Assembly: GCF_008923185.1 (NCBI RefSeq)
Contig: NZ_WBMT01000001.1
Span: 124,001-188,000, forward strand
Reading direction: 5' to 3'
DNA from: Actinomadura rudentiformis
GTDB taxonomy: Bacteria > Actinomycetota > Actinomycetes > Streptosporangiales > Streptosporangiaceae
DNA: 64,000 nt
Made by a program: the position numbers and the translations under genes
The notes under the pieces: model-generated
Told to the model about the DNA's origin: nothing
What the model saw: only the letters and a program-made list of their open reading frames with translations
Databases searched by the model: none
In this document: piece by piece, positions 44,297 to 53,977 of the stretch
How the letters are laid out: every line of letters begins with the position of its first letter
Position numbering within the stretch: position 1 is the first letter of the stretch

Positions 44297-44708
44297 CCAG
44301 TGATCTTCTCAGCTCCCGTCGGCACACAGCCCAACGGGGCCCGATCAACCTGATGCAGACGGCGGCCAGGCCCTCTCGGCGGCTTGTGTCGGGCTGATCT
44401 TGCTGCCGCTGAGTGGTGGGTGGTGGACCGCGGCGCGGTGGTGGCCTGGCTCAGGGCACAGGCGGCCACTTCGGGGTTGCCGGCCAGTGTCTGGCCGGGA
44501 CCACATACTCGCACCCGGCTACCGCAGTGATCTTGAGTCGGTGAGATGCCGAACGGGCGGAACAGCATGGGCGGCATGCAGACGACGTCTGAGCTCGAGA
44601 GTTGGGCGTTGCGCCCTATATGGGAAGGCTCCCGCCTCATCTTTGAGGGGGAGCCGTTGTCGTCGGTCTGGGACCGTCACCGGCCGCCAGCGGTCAGGAG
44701 TCCGGTGG
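44297..44708. other. Gene-free stretch
   Basis: No supported gene. A short direct repeat GGTCAGGAGTCC occurs twice near 44692-44718, at the 3' end of the next gene. Confidence 0.4.
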
Positions 44709-45275
44709 TCAGGAGTCCTTGGCGTGGTGATAGACCAGCGCGTGGAAGGTCTCGTGGTCGACCTGGCCGGTGATCTTCAGGCCCAGGCCCTTCTGCAAGC
44801 TTCGCACCTGCTTGGCGGTGAGATCGGCGAAATTGCCCGTGACTGGCAGTTTCCCGTCGGAGGTGTCCTTGTTGAGCAGAACCTGCACCGCCCTGACGCA
44901 GTCACCCTTGGCACCCTGGGACAGGGTTCCGGTCCTGACGTACAGCCTGTGCCAGGTGGCGGCGCCCACATGGCCGTCCGGCTTGCCCGCGCGCCCGTCG
45001 GCGGTCTGGAAGCTGGTGACCTGCCGCTTGGTCGTGGGCCCGAAATGCCCCGGCGGCTTGGGCTGCTTCTTGGTCGCCACCGAGTAGCCCCGGCAGTTGA
45101 GCATCCACTGCAGGGCCAGAACCTCATTGCCCTTGTCCCCCTGCCGCAGCACCTGATGAGGGCCGTAGCCGCCAACAGTGGTGGTCTGGGTGTCCGCCGA
45201 GGCCGGCGATGCCATCGCCGCACCGCCCACGACGATCCCGGCGGCCGCCAGACCCGCAATCACGACCCGCTTCAA
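44709..45275 (-). CDS. Secreted peptidoglycan-binding protein
   Basis: This 188-residue protein has a signal peptide (about 1-28, AMASPASA) and two peptidoglycan-binding type 1 modules: HQVLRQGDKGNEVLALQWML with GHFGPTTKRQVTSFQ, and TLSQGAKGDCVRAVQVLLNK with LTAKQVRSLQ. It has no catalytic domain, so it likely binds the cell wall or serves as a targeting part. TTG 45275 (LKRVVIAGL) is chosen because AGGGGG lies 5 bases upstream and a signal peptide begins there. Confidence 0.8.
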   Translation of the reverse strand: MKRVVIAGLAAAGIVVGGAAMASPASADTQTTTVGGYGPHQVLRQGDKGNEVLALQWMLNCRGYSVATKKQPKPPGHFGPTTKRQVTSFQTADGRAGKPDGHVGAATWHRLYVRTGTLSQGAKGDCVRAVQVLLNKDTSDGKLPVTGNFADLTAKQVRSLQKGLGLKITGQVDHETFHALVYHHAKDS

Positions 45276-45446
45276 ATGTGCCCCCCTGTGTGTCGCGTTC
45301 TGTCCGTGTCCAGGGTTAGAGGGCCTGTGACCTTGGATTGTTCGGAACGATCCCGCTGGCCTCCAGCCGGAGCTCTGCGCCAGCAGGCCGCGGAATCCGC
45401 ACTCCCAGAGCGGGGGAGGGGTCACAGTTGCGGAAGACAAAGATCG

Positions 45447-45569
45447 ATGCGACGTGCGCGCATGCGGAAGCTGAATGCGCCCTTGGTGACCGTGGTCGTT
45501 ATGGCGACGGCACTGGTCCCGGCGCAGGCGGTGGCCTGCTCGGATGGCGCCGCCGCGTTTGCGGGCTGA
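45447..45569 (+). CDS. Possible small secreted peptide
   Basis: This 40-codon frame has the form of a signal peptide followed by a very short tail: MRRARMRKLN, a hydrophobic core (VTVVVMATALVPAQA), then VACSDGAAAFAG. Possible but no ribosome site is clear and no family is known. Confidence 0.3.
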   Translation: MRRARMRKLNAPLVTVVVMATALVPAQAVACSDGAAAFAG

Positions 45570-45598
45570 GACCTGGAGACCTTCTCCGGAAGGCTGGA

Positions 45599-46522
45599 AT
45601 GACCGATGTTCTGAGCCGGCGTCGCCTCAACCGGGCGACGCCGGCTCGCCAATACCCACTGGAACGTGCTCCAGTACGGGAGATCGACGCGATCGAGCAC
45701 CTGGGCGGGTGCAGTCGCAGGCCCGTTCACCCCGTGCGCTGGGCCCGTGGACCGCCTCCAAGGCTTCCACCGGACGACCTGTTCGGGCTGGCCGAGCGGC
45801 GTGAGGTGGTGCGGCTGCACATGATGCGCAACACCGTTCACCTCGTCAACGCGGGCAACTGCCTGGACTGGCGTGCGCGGTTCTCCCGGCTGCACGCCGC
45901 CGAGTACAGCGCGCACTTCCGCGAAGGTATCGGTGACCTGGACCCGGGATGAGCTGATCAGCGAGGCCAGGCGGCTGCTGGAGGAATGGCCACGCACCCG
46001 GCTTGAGCTGGGCAAACCGTTGCGCATGGTGTCCCTGGATGCGCTCGCCCTGCGTTACCTCGACGAGTACGGCCCGGCGAGCATCGCGGACGTCCACGTG
46101 TGGTCCGGGCTGACGCGACTGCGCGAGGCGGTGGATCAAATGCCCTTGTGCACGTTCCGAGGGGAGAGGGTGAGGTCCTGCACGACCTGCCTGACGCGCC
46201 CTACCTTCGGAGGACGTGCCCACCCCACCGCGATTCCTCCCCGAGCACGACACCCTGCCTGCCCCACGAGGACCGCACCCGCGTGATTCTCAACGACCGT
46301 CCCGTGCCGCTGCCGCTGCTGCGCAACGGCGCTACCACCGGCACCTTCCTGGCGGCCGGAATGTGGCAGGGCACCTGGCAGATCCGGGACAAGACCCTGC
46401 GCGTCCGGCCGTTCATCAAGCTGAGCGGGGCAGCCCGCGATGCGCTCCTGACCGAGGCCGCGCGGTTGTGCGAGTTCATCGCTGAACAGTCGGCGTGCGA
46501 CATCGTCCTGCGAGCGCCATAG
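45599..46522 (+). pseudogene. Winged-helix DNA-binding (HTH_42-like) gene with frameshifts
   Basis: The start reads MTDVLSRRRLNRATPARQYP, typical of the actinobacterial winged-helix domain (HTH_42, YcaQ-like) family, and continues to LFGLAERREVVRLHMMRNTV. Later parts are in other frames: LISEARRLLEEWPRTRLELG (about 45950-46010), then VILNDRPVPLPLLRN and LAAGMWQGTWQIRDKTLRVR to 46522. At least two shifts are needed. A complete copy would be about 350-370 residues; this is shorter, so deletion is also likely. Confidence 0.6.
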
Positions 46523-46588
46523 GTCAGGGACGAGGAAAGATTCCAGCGGGACCTGATGGCCGAGGATGCGCCGGTCGGCGAGGGCCGG

Positions 46589-46951
46589 CTACTTCTGGTG
46601 GATCTGGATCTGATGGCCGTCTGGACCGTCCACGTGCGCGTATGTGCCCCACGGCTCTTCGACCGGGTCGGTGACCGTCACACCCGCCTCGCGGAGTTCG
46701 GCGACCGTCGCCTGAATGTCGTCGCACGTGAAGGTGAGATAAGCCCCCTCCCCAGGTTGCTTACCGAACGTCGCCGCGTCATGGATGGCGATCGTTGTCT
46801 GGCCGCTTGGCGGAGTTACCTCGATCCAGCGCGTTCCTGCGAACATTTCCGCGTCGGTGGTCTTGTTAAAGCCGAGTTTTTCGACATAGAAGTCCACGGT
46901 CTCCTGCTGATCACTGACATAGAGAATGGCCACGCCGATGTGGGTGATCAT
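46589..46951 (-). CDS. Small VOC-fold protein
   Basis: This 120-residue protein has a single VOC module: ITHIGVAILYVSDQQETVDF with YVEKLGF, and a second half AYLTFTCDDIQATVAELREA and HVDGPDGHQIQIHQK. Candidate metal residues are His early in the chain and Glu/His near the end. The reaction is unknown; it may be a glyoxalase- or resistance-like protein. GGGAG before ATG 46951 fixes the start. Confidence 0.85.
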   Translation of the reverse strand: MITHIGVAILYVSDQQETVDFYVEKLGFNKTTDAEMFAGTRWIEVTPPSGQTTIAIHDAATFGKQPGEGAYLTFTCDDIQATVAELREAGVTVTDPVEEPWGTYAHVDGPDGHQIQIHQK

Positions 46952-47345
46952 GGTAACTCCCGAAGTCGACACCTTCAATGTGAGACCAGACTACGATACT
47001 CCCGCGATTCACGAGTCCGGAACGAAGTGGAAGGCAGTGCACGGAAGTACGGACAAGCCGTTGCTTCACAGTCTTCTGCCCAGATCCGAGATGGCCGCTA
47101 GGCGAGGATTTTCGTTCCGATGCTGGGTACCACGTCTTCCGGTTGTGCCGACAGTTGTATCCGGTAGAGCCGTCCGCATAATGCTGGCCGGCCGCTTCGC
47201 GCCGGGGAGGAGGCGAAGTATGAGGGGACGTACTGCCAGCCCTGGCCGTCACCATCGGCGCGACTGATGTGGCCAGTGCCGCAGAGGCGACGGCCACTAT
47301 GCCGAGGCGGCGCTTGAGTAAGGCATCTACTTCCCCATCCTTTCA
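46952..47345. other. Gene-free stretch
   Basis: AT-richer than its surroundings; no credible gene on either strand. Confidence 0.4.
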
Positions 47346-47708
47346 TCAGATGTGCGAAGACTTTTTCACGGTGTGGACGTGGGTGTGCAGGGCGGTGAGA
47401 GGCCCCGAATCGTTTTCAAGGATGTCCAAGGCGGCCAGCGTGCCGGCGACGAAGCCGCCGATGGCACTTCCGAGGGCCTTGCCCAGGGAGCCGAGGACCT
47501 CGCGGTACCCCACACCGCGCGCACCCGAACGACATCGGCGCGAAAGGTCTTGTGACGAACCTGTCGGTGACCAGCAGCCGGTGGGATGCTGCGAGCATGG
47601 TGGAACGGGGTCCGTGGACCCCAAGAGGAGTTCCGGATGGAATTCCTGGTCGAACGATTGCAGAAGGTTCCACATGGCCTTCGTCTTCGAAGGGCCTTCA
47701 TCGCTCAT
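47346..47708 (-). CDS. Hypothetical protein
   Basis: This 120-residue frame begins MSDEGPSKTKAMWNLLQSFD and ends with YREVLGSLGKALGSAIGGFV, AGTLAALDILEND and a His-rich tail. The C-terminal half could be a glycine-zipper-like hydrophobic segment. The middle is Ser/Cys-rich and may be out of frame. No family recognised. GGGGG lies 6 bases before ATG 47708. Confidence 0.4.
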   Translation of the reverse strand: MSDEGPSKTKAMWNLLQSFDQEFHPELLLGSTDPVPPCSQHPTGCWSPTGSSQDLSRRCRSGARGVGYREVLGSLGKALGSAIGGFVAGTLAALDILENDSGPLTALHTHVHTVKKSSHI

Positions 47709-47815
47709 CAAAAACCCCCGTCGACATGACGAGCGCGGCCGATGGCGGTGGGCAGCGTTCAGGCGCACCCTGCCCTGGTGGCACGGAGGTTGCCTGGATA
47801 CCGTCTTACGCCGTG

Positions 47816-49078
47816 ATGTTGAAACGGAGATTACTGGTAAGCAGGCGGCGCCTTCGTGGCTTGGCCGTCATGGGAACGGCGCTCGTCATGGCCCTGGCCG
47901 GTTGCGGAGGCGGTTCGGACAACGGCAGCGAACGATCGATGCTGCTGCGGCTCGACGGGCGTGCCGTGGGCGTCGCCGACGGGGCTGACCCCTCGGGCTG
48001 GGCCAAGCCGCGGGTATGGGCCACCGATTCCGTGGTGGCGGTGGCAGGCCATGACGCTGTCACCGGCTACGCGAAGGACGGGCGCGCCAAGCGTTGGAGC
48101 GTTCCGCTCGCCGATGTCTGCGGGGCCTCGGCCGACCCCGTCGACGGACGGGTCGCCGTCATGCTTGGCAGCACCCCTCGCTGTGGCCGGGTCGCTCTCA
48201 TCGACCTGCGTACCGGCACCAAGGTCTGGGAGCGGACGCTGGGGCTCACCGAGAACGTCGCCTTCGCACAGGCCGTCATCGGCGGCGAAGCGGTCGTGGC
48301 CCGCTGGCTCGGTGGCGCCACCGCGCTCTCCATCAGGGACGGCCGGCGCCTGTGGAACGCCCAGCGGAGCCGGTGGTGCGGTTTCGACGGCTTCAGCGGA
48401 GGCGAGACGCTGGTGGGCACCTGGGTGTGTCGCAGGAAGGCCATGGAACGCACGACCGTCCAACGTCTCCACCCCCGCACCGGCCGGGTCCTGTGGAGCC
48501 GCCAGGTCCAGGGCGACGTGATCGCGATGCCCGCCGCGCCTCAGCCCGTGATCGGTGTCGGTGACCGCAGGCGCGTCTCGCACTTTGTGGTGCTCGACGG
48601 GAAGACCGGTGCCGAACGGGCGCGGATACCTCTGCCCAGCGGCAATGCCGTGAAGTGCGAGACCTCCGATCCGCTGCTCTGTGCGAACCTCGTGGTGGGA
48701 GGCGGCGCCCTCTACACCAAGCCCAGCGCGGTCGAGAGCACCGGCCAGGTCTCGCTTGTCGCGTTCGATCTCGCGACCGGACGGCGCAAATGGGAGCCCT
48801 CCGGCTCCGGCACGGACTTCCTGCAACCCGTCGGCTTCGAGGGCGGACGCCTGCTGGCCGTGCGCGAGGGGACCAGGCGGCAGGGCGCGACTCTCGTGGA
48901 ACTGGCACCTGACACCGGCCGGATCCTGGCCCGCCACGACCTTGAGGGCCCCCGCCGCCAGGTCAACACCCTCCTACGCCAGGCCGCCCATGTCCGCTAC
49001 TCCGGTGCACGGCTGCTCGTCTTCGAGGACCTCGTCACCAAGCCCGGTCATGAGGCGGTTCGGATCTTCGAGGGATGA
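47816..49078 (+). CDS. Lipoprotein with PQQ-like beta-propeller
   Basis: This 420-residue protein begins MLKRRLLVSRRRLRGL, followed by a hydrophobic core and lipobox LAGC (Cys about 38), then a Gly/Ser linker. The rest is a propeller of PQQ/quinoprotein-like blades such as GRVALIDLRTGTKVWERTLG, RLHPRTGRVLWSRQV and LVAFDLATGRRKWEP. No redox cofactor residues are apparent, so it is probably a binding or scaffold protein on the membrane. The 3' end overlaps the opposite TetR gene by about 105 bases. Confidence 0.82.
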   Translation: MLKRRLLVSRRRLRGLAVMGTALVMALAGCGGGSDNGSERSMLLRLDGRAVGVADGADPSGWAKPRVWATDSVVAVAGHDAVTGYAKDGRAKRWSVPLADVCGASADPVDGRVAVMLGSTPRCGRVALIDLRTGTKVWERTLGLTENVAFAQAVIGGEAVVARWLGGATALSIRDGRRLWNAQRSRWCGFDGFSGGETLVGTWVCRRKAMERTTVQRLHPRTGRVLWSRQVQGDVIAMPAAPQPVIGVGDRRRVSHFVVLDGKTGAERARIPLPSGNAVKCETSDPLLCANLVVGGGALYTKPSAVESTGQVSLVAFDLATGRRKWEPSGSGTDFLQPVGFEGGRLLAVREGTRRQGATLVELAPDTGRILARHDLEGPRRQVNTLLRQAAHVRYSGARLLVFEDLVTKPGHEAVRIFEG

Positions 49079-49762
49079 ACCCGGGCCCCCGGGGGCTGCG
49101 CCCTCATGGGCTTTTCCGAATCTGGCTTCGATGCCTTCGAGGGCGAGGTCGAGTTTCTGGCTGAACCAGTCGAACGGGGTGAGTGTGATGGCGTTGGTCA
49201 TCGCGGCTCGTACTGCTCGCCGGCTGGGTGGGTCGGCGTCGTTGGGGGCCCATAGTCGTGCCATGGCTTCCCGCGTCGCCGGGATGTCGACGAAGCCGTC
49301 GAAGCTCTCGACGCCGCGTCGGTGGTCGATGGTGAGGTCGATGACGAGGTCGACGGACAGGACGGCGTCCTTGGCTGTGAAGCCCCGGTCGACGAGGGCG
49401 ACGGCCAGATCGTCGATGCGGTTCATCATCTCGGGTGGCATGAGGGATCGGGAGAGTTCGGTGACCACTCCCGGGTGGCGGGCGAGGAGCTGCCAGAGCG
49501 CGACTGCTTGGGTGTCCAGAATGTGACGCCAGGGGCCGGTGATGGGTGGCCAGTGCGTTGTGGTGATGACGTGGTCCCAAGCAAGGCTGAGCAGGTCTGT
49601 TCTCGTTGGCGTGTACCGGTAGAGGGTCATGGTGGAGACGCCGAGGCGGCGTGCGACGGCGGGGACGGTGATGCCCGCGAAGCCTTCCTCAAGGACGGCG
49701 TCGATGATGTCGTCCTCGGTGAGTTTGCGTGGACGTCCGGTCACTCGTCGGTCGGCGGTCAT
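48974..49762 (-). CDS. TetR-family regulator of the ABC exporter operon
   Basis: This 262-residue protein has an N-terminal HTH (about 12-58; LTEDDIIDAVLEEGFAGITV, VARRLGVSTMTLYRYTPTRT) and a TetR C-terminal domain. The last 40 residues (from FGKAHEGAAPGGP) are low-complexity and run antisense into the lipoprotein gene, so the original stop may have been lost. Its start overlaps the stop of the ABC gene (ATGA). It is therefore the third gene of the operon and a likely repressor of it. Confidence 0.85.
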   Translation of the reverse strand: MTADRRVTGRPRKLTEDDIIDAVLEEGFAGITVPAVARRLGVSTMTLYRYTPTRTDLLSLAWDHVITTTHWPPITGPWRHILDTQAVALWQLLARHPGVVTELSRSLMPPEMMNRIDDLAVALVDRGFTAKDAVLSVDLVIDLTIDHRRGVESFDGFVDIPATREAMARLWAPNDADPPSRRAVRAAMTNAITLTPFDWFSQKLDLALEGIEARFGKAHEGAAPGGPGSSLEDPNRLMTGLGDEVLEDEQPCTGVADMGGLA

Positions 49763-51495
49763 TGCTCGAGGAGGCGCCAGGTGCGGGCGGCGTTGAGGGC
49801 TCGCCAGTGGGATGCGTAGCGCTGGTTGATGGTGAGCAGTTCCTGATGGGTGCCGCGTTCCACGATTCGTCCGCCCTCGAGGAAAAGTATCTCGTCCGCC
49901 GTGGTGATGGTCGTGAGCTGGTGCGCGATGACGATGACCGTCTTGTGACGTCGAAGGCCGTCGATCGCGGTGGCCAGAGCTTGCTGGTTCTCAGCATCGA
50001 GGGAGCCGGTGGCCTCGTCCAGCAGCAGGATGGGCGCGTCTTTGAGAAAGGCCCGGGCGATGGCGACGCGTTGTCTCTCCCCGCCTGACAAGCGAGTGCC
50101 GCCTTCACCGACGTGGCTGTTCCAACCCTCCGGCAGCGCTGTGACGACCTCTGCCAGACCGGCATGCCGCGCGACCGCGTCCAGATCGGCATCCGTCGCG
50201 TCAGGCCGTGCGATGCGGACGTTGTCGGCGAGGGTGCCGGAGAAGAGATAGTTGTCCTGGAACACCGGGGCGACCATGTGGTGCAGGTTCTCCGCGCCGA
50301 TCAAGGGGAGCGGCGTGCTCCCGATGCGGATCTCACCGTTCTGAGGATCGAAGAATCGGGCCGCGAGGCGGATGATCGTGCTCTTACCGGAACCCGATGG
50401 CCCGACGATCGCGGTCGTGCTCCCTTGCGGAACGGTGAAACTGATGTCGCTGAGCACGGGAGTGCCGGTGTCGTAGGCGAAGGAGACGTTCTCGAACGCG
50501 ATGGTCGCATCGGATGGGCGGCGGGGCATGGCGGGTTCTGGGAGGGGTTCGGCGTCCAGGATCTGGTCGACGGCGTCCATTTGCGCGGCGGCGACGCGGA
50601 TGACGGTGGCGTGGCCGGCGACCTCGCCGAGGGGAGTGACGAGGCGATTGATGATCGGCAAGGTCGCCAGCAACGTCGCGAGGGCGAGCGCGTCGGTGAC
50701 CCCGGCGGCGAACGCGATCACCGTGGACAACAGGCCGAGCAGGGTCAGCCGGACGACCATGCCGTTGAGGATGACCGGGGGCAGGACAAGCCACAGGTGG
50801 CGGCGCTCGGTGCGTGCTTGTTCCTGGAGCGCCCGGTCGAAGTGGTCGGTGGCCGATCCCGCTCTTCCGAAGGTGCGGAGCACCGGCTGCGCCTGGGCGA
50901 ATTCGACCATGCGGTCGCTGGCGTCGGCGGTGGCGCGGTTGACGGCGGCATCGGCGCGGCGGCCGAGCCTGCCGACCCACCAGTACAGGGCTCCGACCGC
51001 GGGCACGGCGGCCAGCGCGATCAGCCCGATCCGGTGGTCGACGCCGAGGAGGACGGCGATGAGCACCAGCGGGATCACGATCGACTTGATCAGGGCGGTC
51101 AGCTGGCGCGCGGGGAGCGCGAGAATGTCCATGACACCCTTGCTGAGGGTCAGCCCCAGGGTGCTGGTGTTGGCAGGGGTGAACCATCCCAGCGGCAACG
51201 CCGCGACGTGGTCGCCGATGCGGTACCGCAGCGTGGTGAGCAACTCGCCTGCGGTATCGAAGCCCTTCAGCGTGGCCAGGTACTCGACCCGCCACGAGAC
51301 GACGGCGGCGATGCAGAACCCCACCAGCCAGCCCGCAGTGGCCGTGGTGTCCCCGGTCAACACAGCACGCAGGACCGGGATGATGAACGCGAGGGTGACG
51401 CCTTGCAGGATGCTGGAGACGATCGTCCATCGGAAGTAGCGAGAGATGAGGACCGCGTCTTCGGGGTCGAGGTAGCGGGCGAGACGGCGGATCAT
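49759..51495 (-). CDS. ABC exporter half-transporter, subunit 2
   Basis: This 578-residue protein has an N-terminal membrane domain (about 1-310, six helices) and an ATPase domain (about 335-578). Motifs are Walker A VGPSGSGKST, Q-loop APVFQDNYLF, signature RLSGGERQRVAIAR, Walker B PILLLDEATGSLD and switch His in VIVIAHQLTT. It pairs with the upstream subunit as a heterodimer. Start ATG 51495 overlaps the partner stop (ATGA). Related IrtA/IrtB-like pairs handle siderophores, but the substrate here is unknown. Confidence 0.9.
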   Translation of the reverse strand: MIRRLARYLDPEDAVLISRYFRWTIVSSILQGVTLAFIIPVLRAVLTGDTTATAGWLVGFCIAAVVSWRVEYLATLKGFDTAGELLTTLRYRIGDHVAALPLGWFTPANTSTLGLTLSKGVMDILALPARQLTALIKSIVIPLVLIAVLLGVDHRIGLIALAAVPAVGALYWWVGRLGRRADAAVNRATADASDRMVEFAQAQPVLRTFGRAGSATDHFDRALQEQARTERRHLWLVLPPVILNGMVVRLTLLGLLSTVIAFAAGVTDALALATLLATLPIINRLVTPLGEVAGHATVIRVAAAQMDAVDQILDAEPLPEPAMPRRPSDATIAFENVSFAYDTGTPVLSDISFTVPQGSTTAIVGPSGSGKSTIIRLAARFFDPQNGEIRIGSTPLPLIGAENLHHMVAPVFQDNYLFSGTLADNVRIARPDATDADLDAVARHAGLAEVVTALPEGWNSHVGEGGTRLSGGERQRVAIARAFLKDAPILLLDEATGSLDAENQQALATAIDGLRRHKTVIVIAHQLTTITTADEILFLEGGRIVERGTHQELLTINQRYASHWRALNAARTWRLLEQ

Positions 51496-53243
51496 CGGAC
51501 ACGTCCTTCCGGGCGATGCTGAGCGTGCCACAGGCGCTGGTAAGCGCCGTCGTTGCGCAGGAGCTCGTCGTGGCGTCCCCGCTCGACGATGCGCCCCTGC
51601 TCCAGGACGAGGATCTGGTCTGCGTCGCGGATGGTGTCGAGCCGATGGGCGATCACGATCACGGTGCGGGAGCGTTGGGTCACCAGCGTCGACAGCGCCA
51701 TCTGGATGGCGTGCTCGGATTCGGCGTCGGAGGCGGAGGTGGCCTCATCGAGAATGAGCACGTCAGGGTCGAGGAGGAACGCGCGGGCGATGCTGACGCG
51801 CTGCGCTTCGCCTCCCGAGAGCATGGCGTCTTCGCTGTAGACGGAGTCGTATCCGCGGGCCAGGCGAAGGAGTCGTTCATGGATGTTCGCCGCGGTGGCG
51901 GCCTTCTCTATGTCCGTGCGCGCCGCGTTCGGCCGGGCGAGAGCGATGTTCTCCGCGATGCTCGCCCGGATCAGCCGGACGTCCTGGAAGACGAAACCGA
52001 CAGTGCGGAACAACTCGGCCGAGGCGATCTTGTGGAGGGGGACGCCACCGAGCCGGATCTGGCCGGCTGATGGGTCGGCATAGCGCAGCATCAGGCGCGC
52101 AAGGGTGGACTTGCCCGACCCGGAGGCACCCACGATGGCGGTGACGGTGCCGGGCTCGAACGTGGCGGTGATGTCGTGAAGGACCTTCCGGTCCGCGTCG
52201 TAGCCGAAGCTGACGCGTTCGAGCTCGATGCGGGTGCCGGAGGGGCTCACGGGCGCGGGTGGTTCCTGGACTTGCTCGATCTGGAGCAGAGCGTTGAGCC
52301 GCGCGGCCGCGGCCTGGCCCATCTGCAGCGCCAGCAGGTTCGAAGTCAGCACTCCGATCGGGCCACCGAGACCCAAGGCCACCAGGGCGAAGGGCAACAG
52401 ATCGATCGCGTCCATCCAGCCCAGCTCGACGAATCCCGTGCCGAACAGGAGCGTCAGGGCCAGGAGCGCGGCCGGGGCGACCAGCTGGTTGGAGAGGGTC
52501 TCCGGGGCGATCAATGGCCTGGCCCAGCCGAGGAAGAAGGCGGTGAAACGCTTGACCGCAGCCCGGTAGGCGGCATGGGCACGGCCGGTCTGGCCGAAGG
52601 TTTTGACGACCGGGATCCCGTCGACGAATTCCACCACGCTGCTGTTGATGTCGGCCAGGACACGGCCGTACTCGCCCATCTTCTGCTTGCTGCCGGCCAT
52701 CATGCGCCGGTACACCAGCACGAAGACAGGAATCGGGATCAACAGGATCGACGCCAGACGCCAGTCGACAAGGAACAAATATCCGTAGGCGGCGATCGGC
52801 GTCGCGATGGCACCCGCGACCTCGGAGTAGGAATGCGCCACCAGATGATGCAGCGCACCGACATCGTCCTGCATGCCCTGCTTCACCTGCCCCGCGGTGG
52901 TGTCGGTGAACCAGCCGAGCGGGGCGTTGCGCAGCCTGTCCGCAACGCGCCGCCGCAGGATGAGCGTCAGCGCGTTGTCGGCGAGGTGCGCGACCAGGTC
53001 CGCGATGCCTCTCAACGCGAGACCCACGCCCAGCAGCATTGACCCAAGCAGCAGGATCGGCCAGATGCCTGGATCGGCTGGGTCCTCAAGGAGCCGGCGG
53101 GCGATGACACTGCTGGTGATGAGCGGAGAAAGCACCAGGACCGATGCGACGACCTGCAGGCTCGCCGCCAGGATCAAACGGCCGCGCACCGGACGCAGCA
53201 GCGATGCCATCGGGTTCGGGTCCGGCGGTACGGGGTCTGCCAT
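51492..53243 (-). CDS. ABC exporter half-transporter, subunit 1
   Basis: This 583-residue protein has six membrane helices (about 15-310) and an ATPase domain (about 335-583). Motifs are Walker A VGASGSGKSTLARL, Q-loop FVFQDVRLI, signature MLSGGEAQRVSIARAF, Walker B DVLILDEATSASD and switch His in VIVIAHRLDT. Together with the gene at 49759 it makes a full heterodimeric exporter. It is the first gene of the operon; a Fur/Zur-like box and an inverted repeat lie 80-125 bases upstream. Confidence 0.9.
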   Translation of the reverse strand: MADPVPPDPNPMASLLRPVRGRLILAASLQVVASVLVLSPLITSSVIARRLLEDPADPGIWPILLLGSMLLGVGLALRGIADLVAHLADNALTLILRRRVADRLRNAPLGWFTDTTAGQVKQGMQDDVGALHHLVAHSYSEVAGAIATPIAAYGYLFLVDWRLASILLIPIPVFVLVYRRMMAGSKQKMGEYGRVLADINSSVVEFVDGIPVVKTFGQTGRAHAAYRAAVKRFTAFFLGWARPLIAPETLSNQLVAPAALLALTLLFGTGFVELGWMDAIDLLPFALVALGLGGPIGVLTSNLLALQMGQAAAARLNALLQIEQVQEPPAPVSPSGTRIELERVSFGYDADRKVLHDITATFEPGTVTAIVGASGSGKSTLARLMLRYADPSAGQIRLGGVPLHKIASAELFRTVGFVFQDVRLIRASIAENIALARPNAARTDIEKAATAANIHERLLRLARGYDSVYSEDAMLSGGEAQRVSIARAFLLDPDVLILDEATSASDAESEHAIQMALSTLVTQRSRTVIVIAHRLDTIRDADQILVLEQGRIVERGRHDELLRNDGAYQRLWHAQHRPEGRVR

Positions 53244-53324
53244 ATGAGCGAGCTCCTCCTACGTTCGCCGATCCGCCCGGCAACCGCAGGCCCTCCCGAA
53301 GGACGAACCCGCCAAGGCCGAAAG

Positions 53325-53339
53325 CGATAATCGTTTTCA
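53325..53339. promoter_or_regulatory. Fur/Zur-like box
   Basis: CGATAATCGTTTTCA resembles the 7-1-7 boxes of actinobacterial Zur/Fur-family metal regulators (TGAAAATnATTTTCA type). It is about 82-96 bases upstream of the ABC operon. Confidence 0.4.
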
Positions 53340-53350
53340 GAGCGGTATTA

Positions 53351-53366
53351 TGTTATGCGCCTAACA
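53351..53366. promoter_or_regulatory. Probable TetR operator of the ABC operon
   Basis: TGTTATGCGCCTAACA has 5-base inverted arms TGTTA/TAACA. A similar sequence occurs at 54852 between the CGNR and MFS genes. Confidence 0.5.
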
Positions 53367-53554
53367 CAAGTGCAAGACCCGCGGTGTCATCACCGCGTCC
53401 AAGCCGGCCGAGATGGCGGGGTGGCCTGCCCCCTGCCTTCTCTGCTCGACCAAGGATCGGTTCCTGGTCTGCGCTGGCAGGAGGCGCGCTGATCGGCGCC
53501 GGCGTCGCCTGTGTCGCCACACCCGCCACCGATGCAATCGTCGGTGGCGCGACC

Positions 53555-53977
53555 TCAGAATCGGGCGGTGCTGCGCCGCTCCATGTGCTTGCGAGCGCCG
53601 TACGGTGTCATTCCGGGCGGCTTGAACACCGACACCACGACGGCAAGGAGCAGGAGCAGGAGCGCGCCGACACCGTGCACCGTAGGGGACGGGCTCTGCA
53701 GGATGGCGAGGTCATCGCTGGTCAGCGTTGGCCGCGCCGCCATGTCTGCGAGGTAGGACAGCGTCTGCATGTACAGGAGCAGGACGGCTGTGGCGAAGAC
53801 GTTCATCACGAGCTTGACGAGCACCCAGTAATGCCGGATCAGTCCCCACCTGGTGCCCAGGGACTGCACGAGTCCAGTCACCAGGGACGCGATGCTGAAC
53901 GGGATCAAGGCGATCCAGCCGATCATCTCCAGAGCGCGGGACGCGGCCTGTGTGAGCTCCGTGTCATGACTTGTCAT
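53555..53977 (-). CDS. Small membrane protein (DUF2269-like), possibly truncated
   Basis: This 140-residue protein has helices at about 10-32 (EMIGWIALIPFSIASLVTGL), 45-68 (HYWVLVKLVMNVFATAVLLL) and 100-122 (GALLLLLLAVVVSVF), and a basic end. Family relatives have an additional N-terminal helix. Here the DNA before ATG 53977 shows that segment only in other frames, so the 5' end may have been frameshifted. Function unknown. Confidence 0.55.
   Translation of the reverse strand: MTSHDTELTQAASRALEMIGWIALIPFSIASLVTGLVQSLGTRWGLIRHYWVLVKLVMNVFATAVLLLYMQTLSYLADMAARPTLTSDDLAILQSPSPTVHGVGALLLLLLAVVVSVFKPPGMTPYGARKHMERRSTARF

Larger units (their letters stand above)
53244..53554. other. Regulatory gap upstream of the ABC operon
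   Basis: Contains the two control-site candidates listed separately. A plus-strand frame (GALIGAGVACVATPATDA) is open but has no start or family. Confidence 0.4.
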
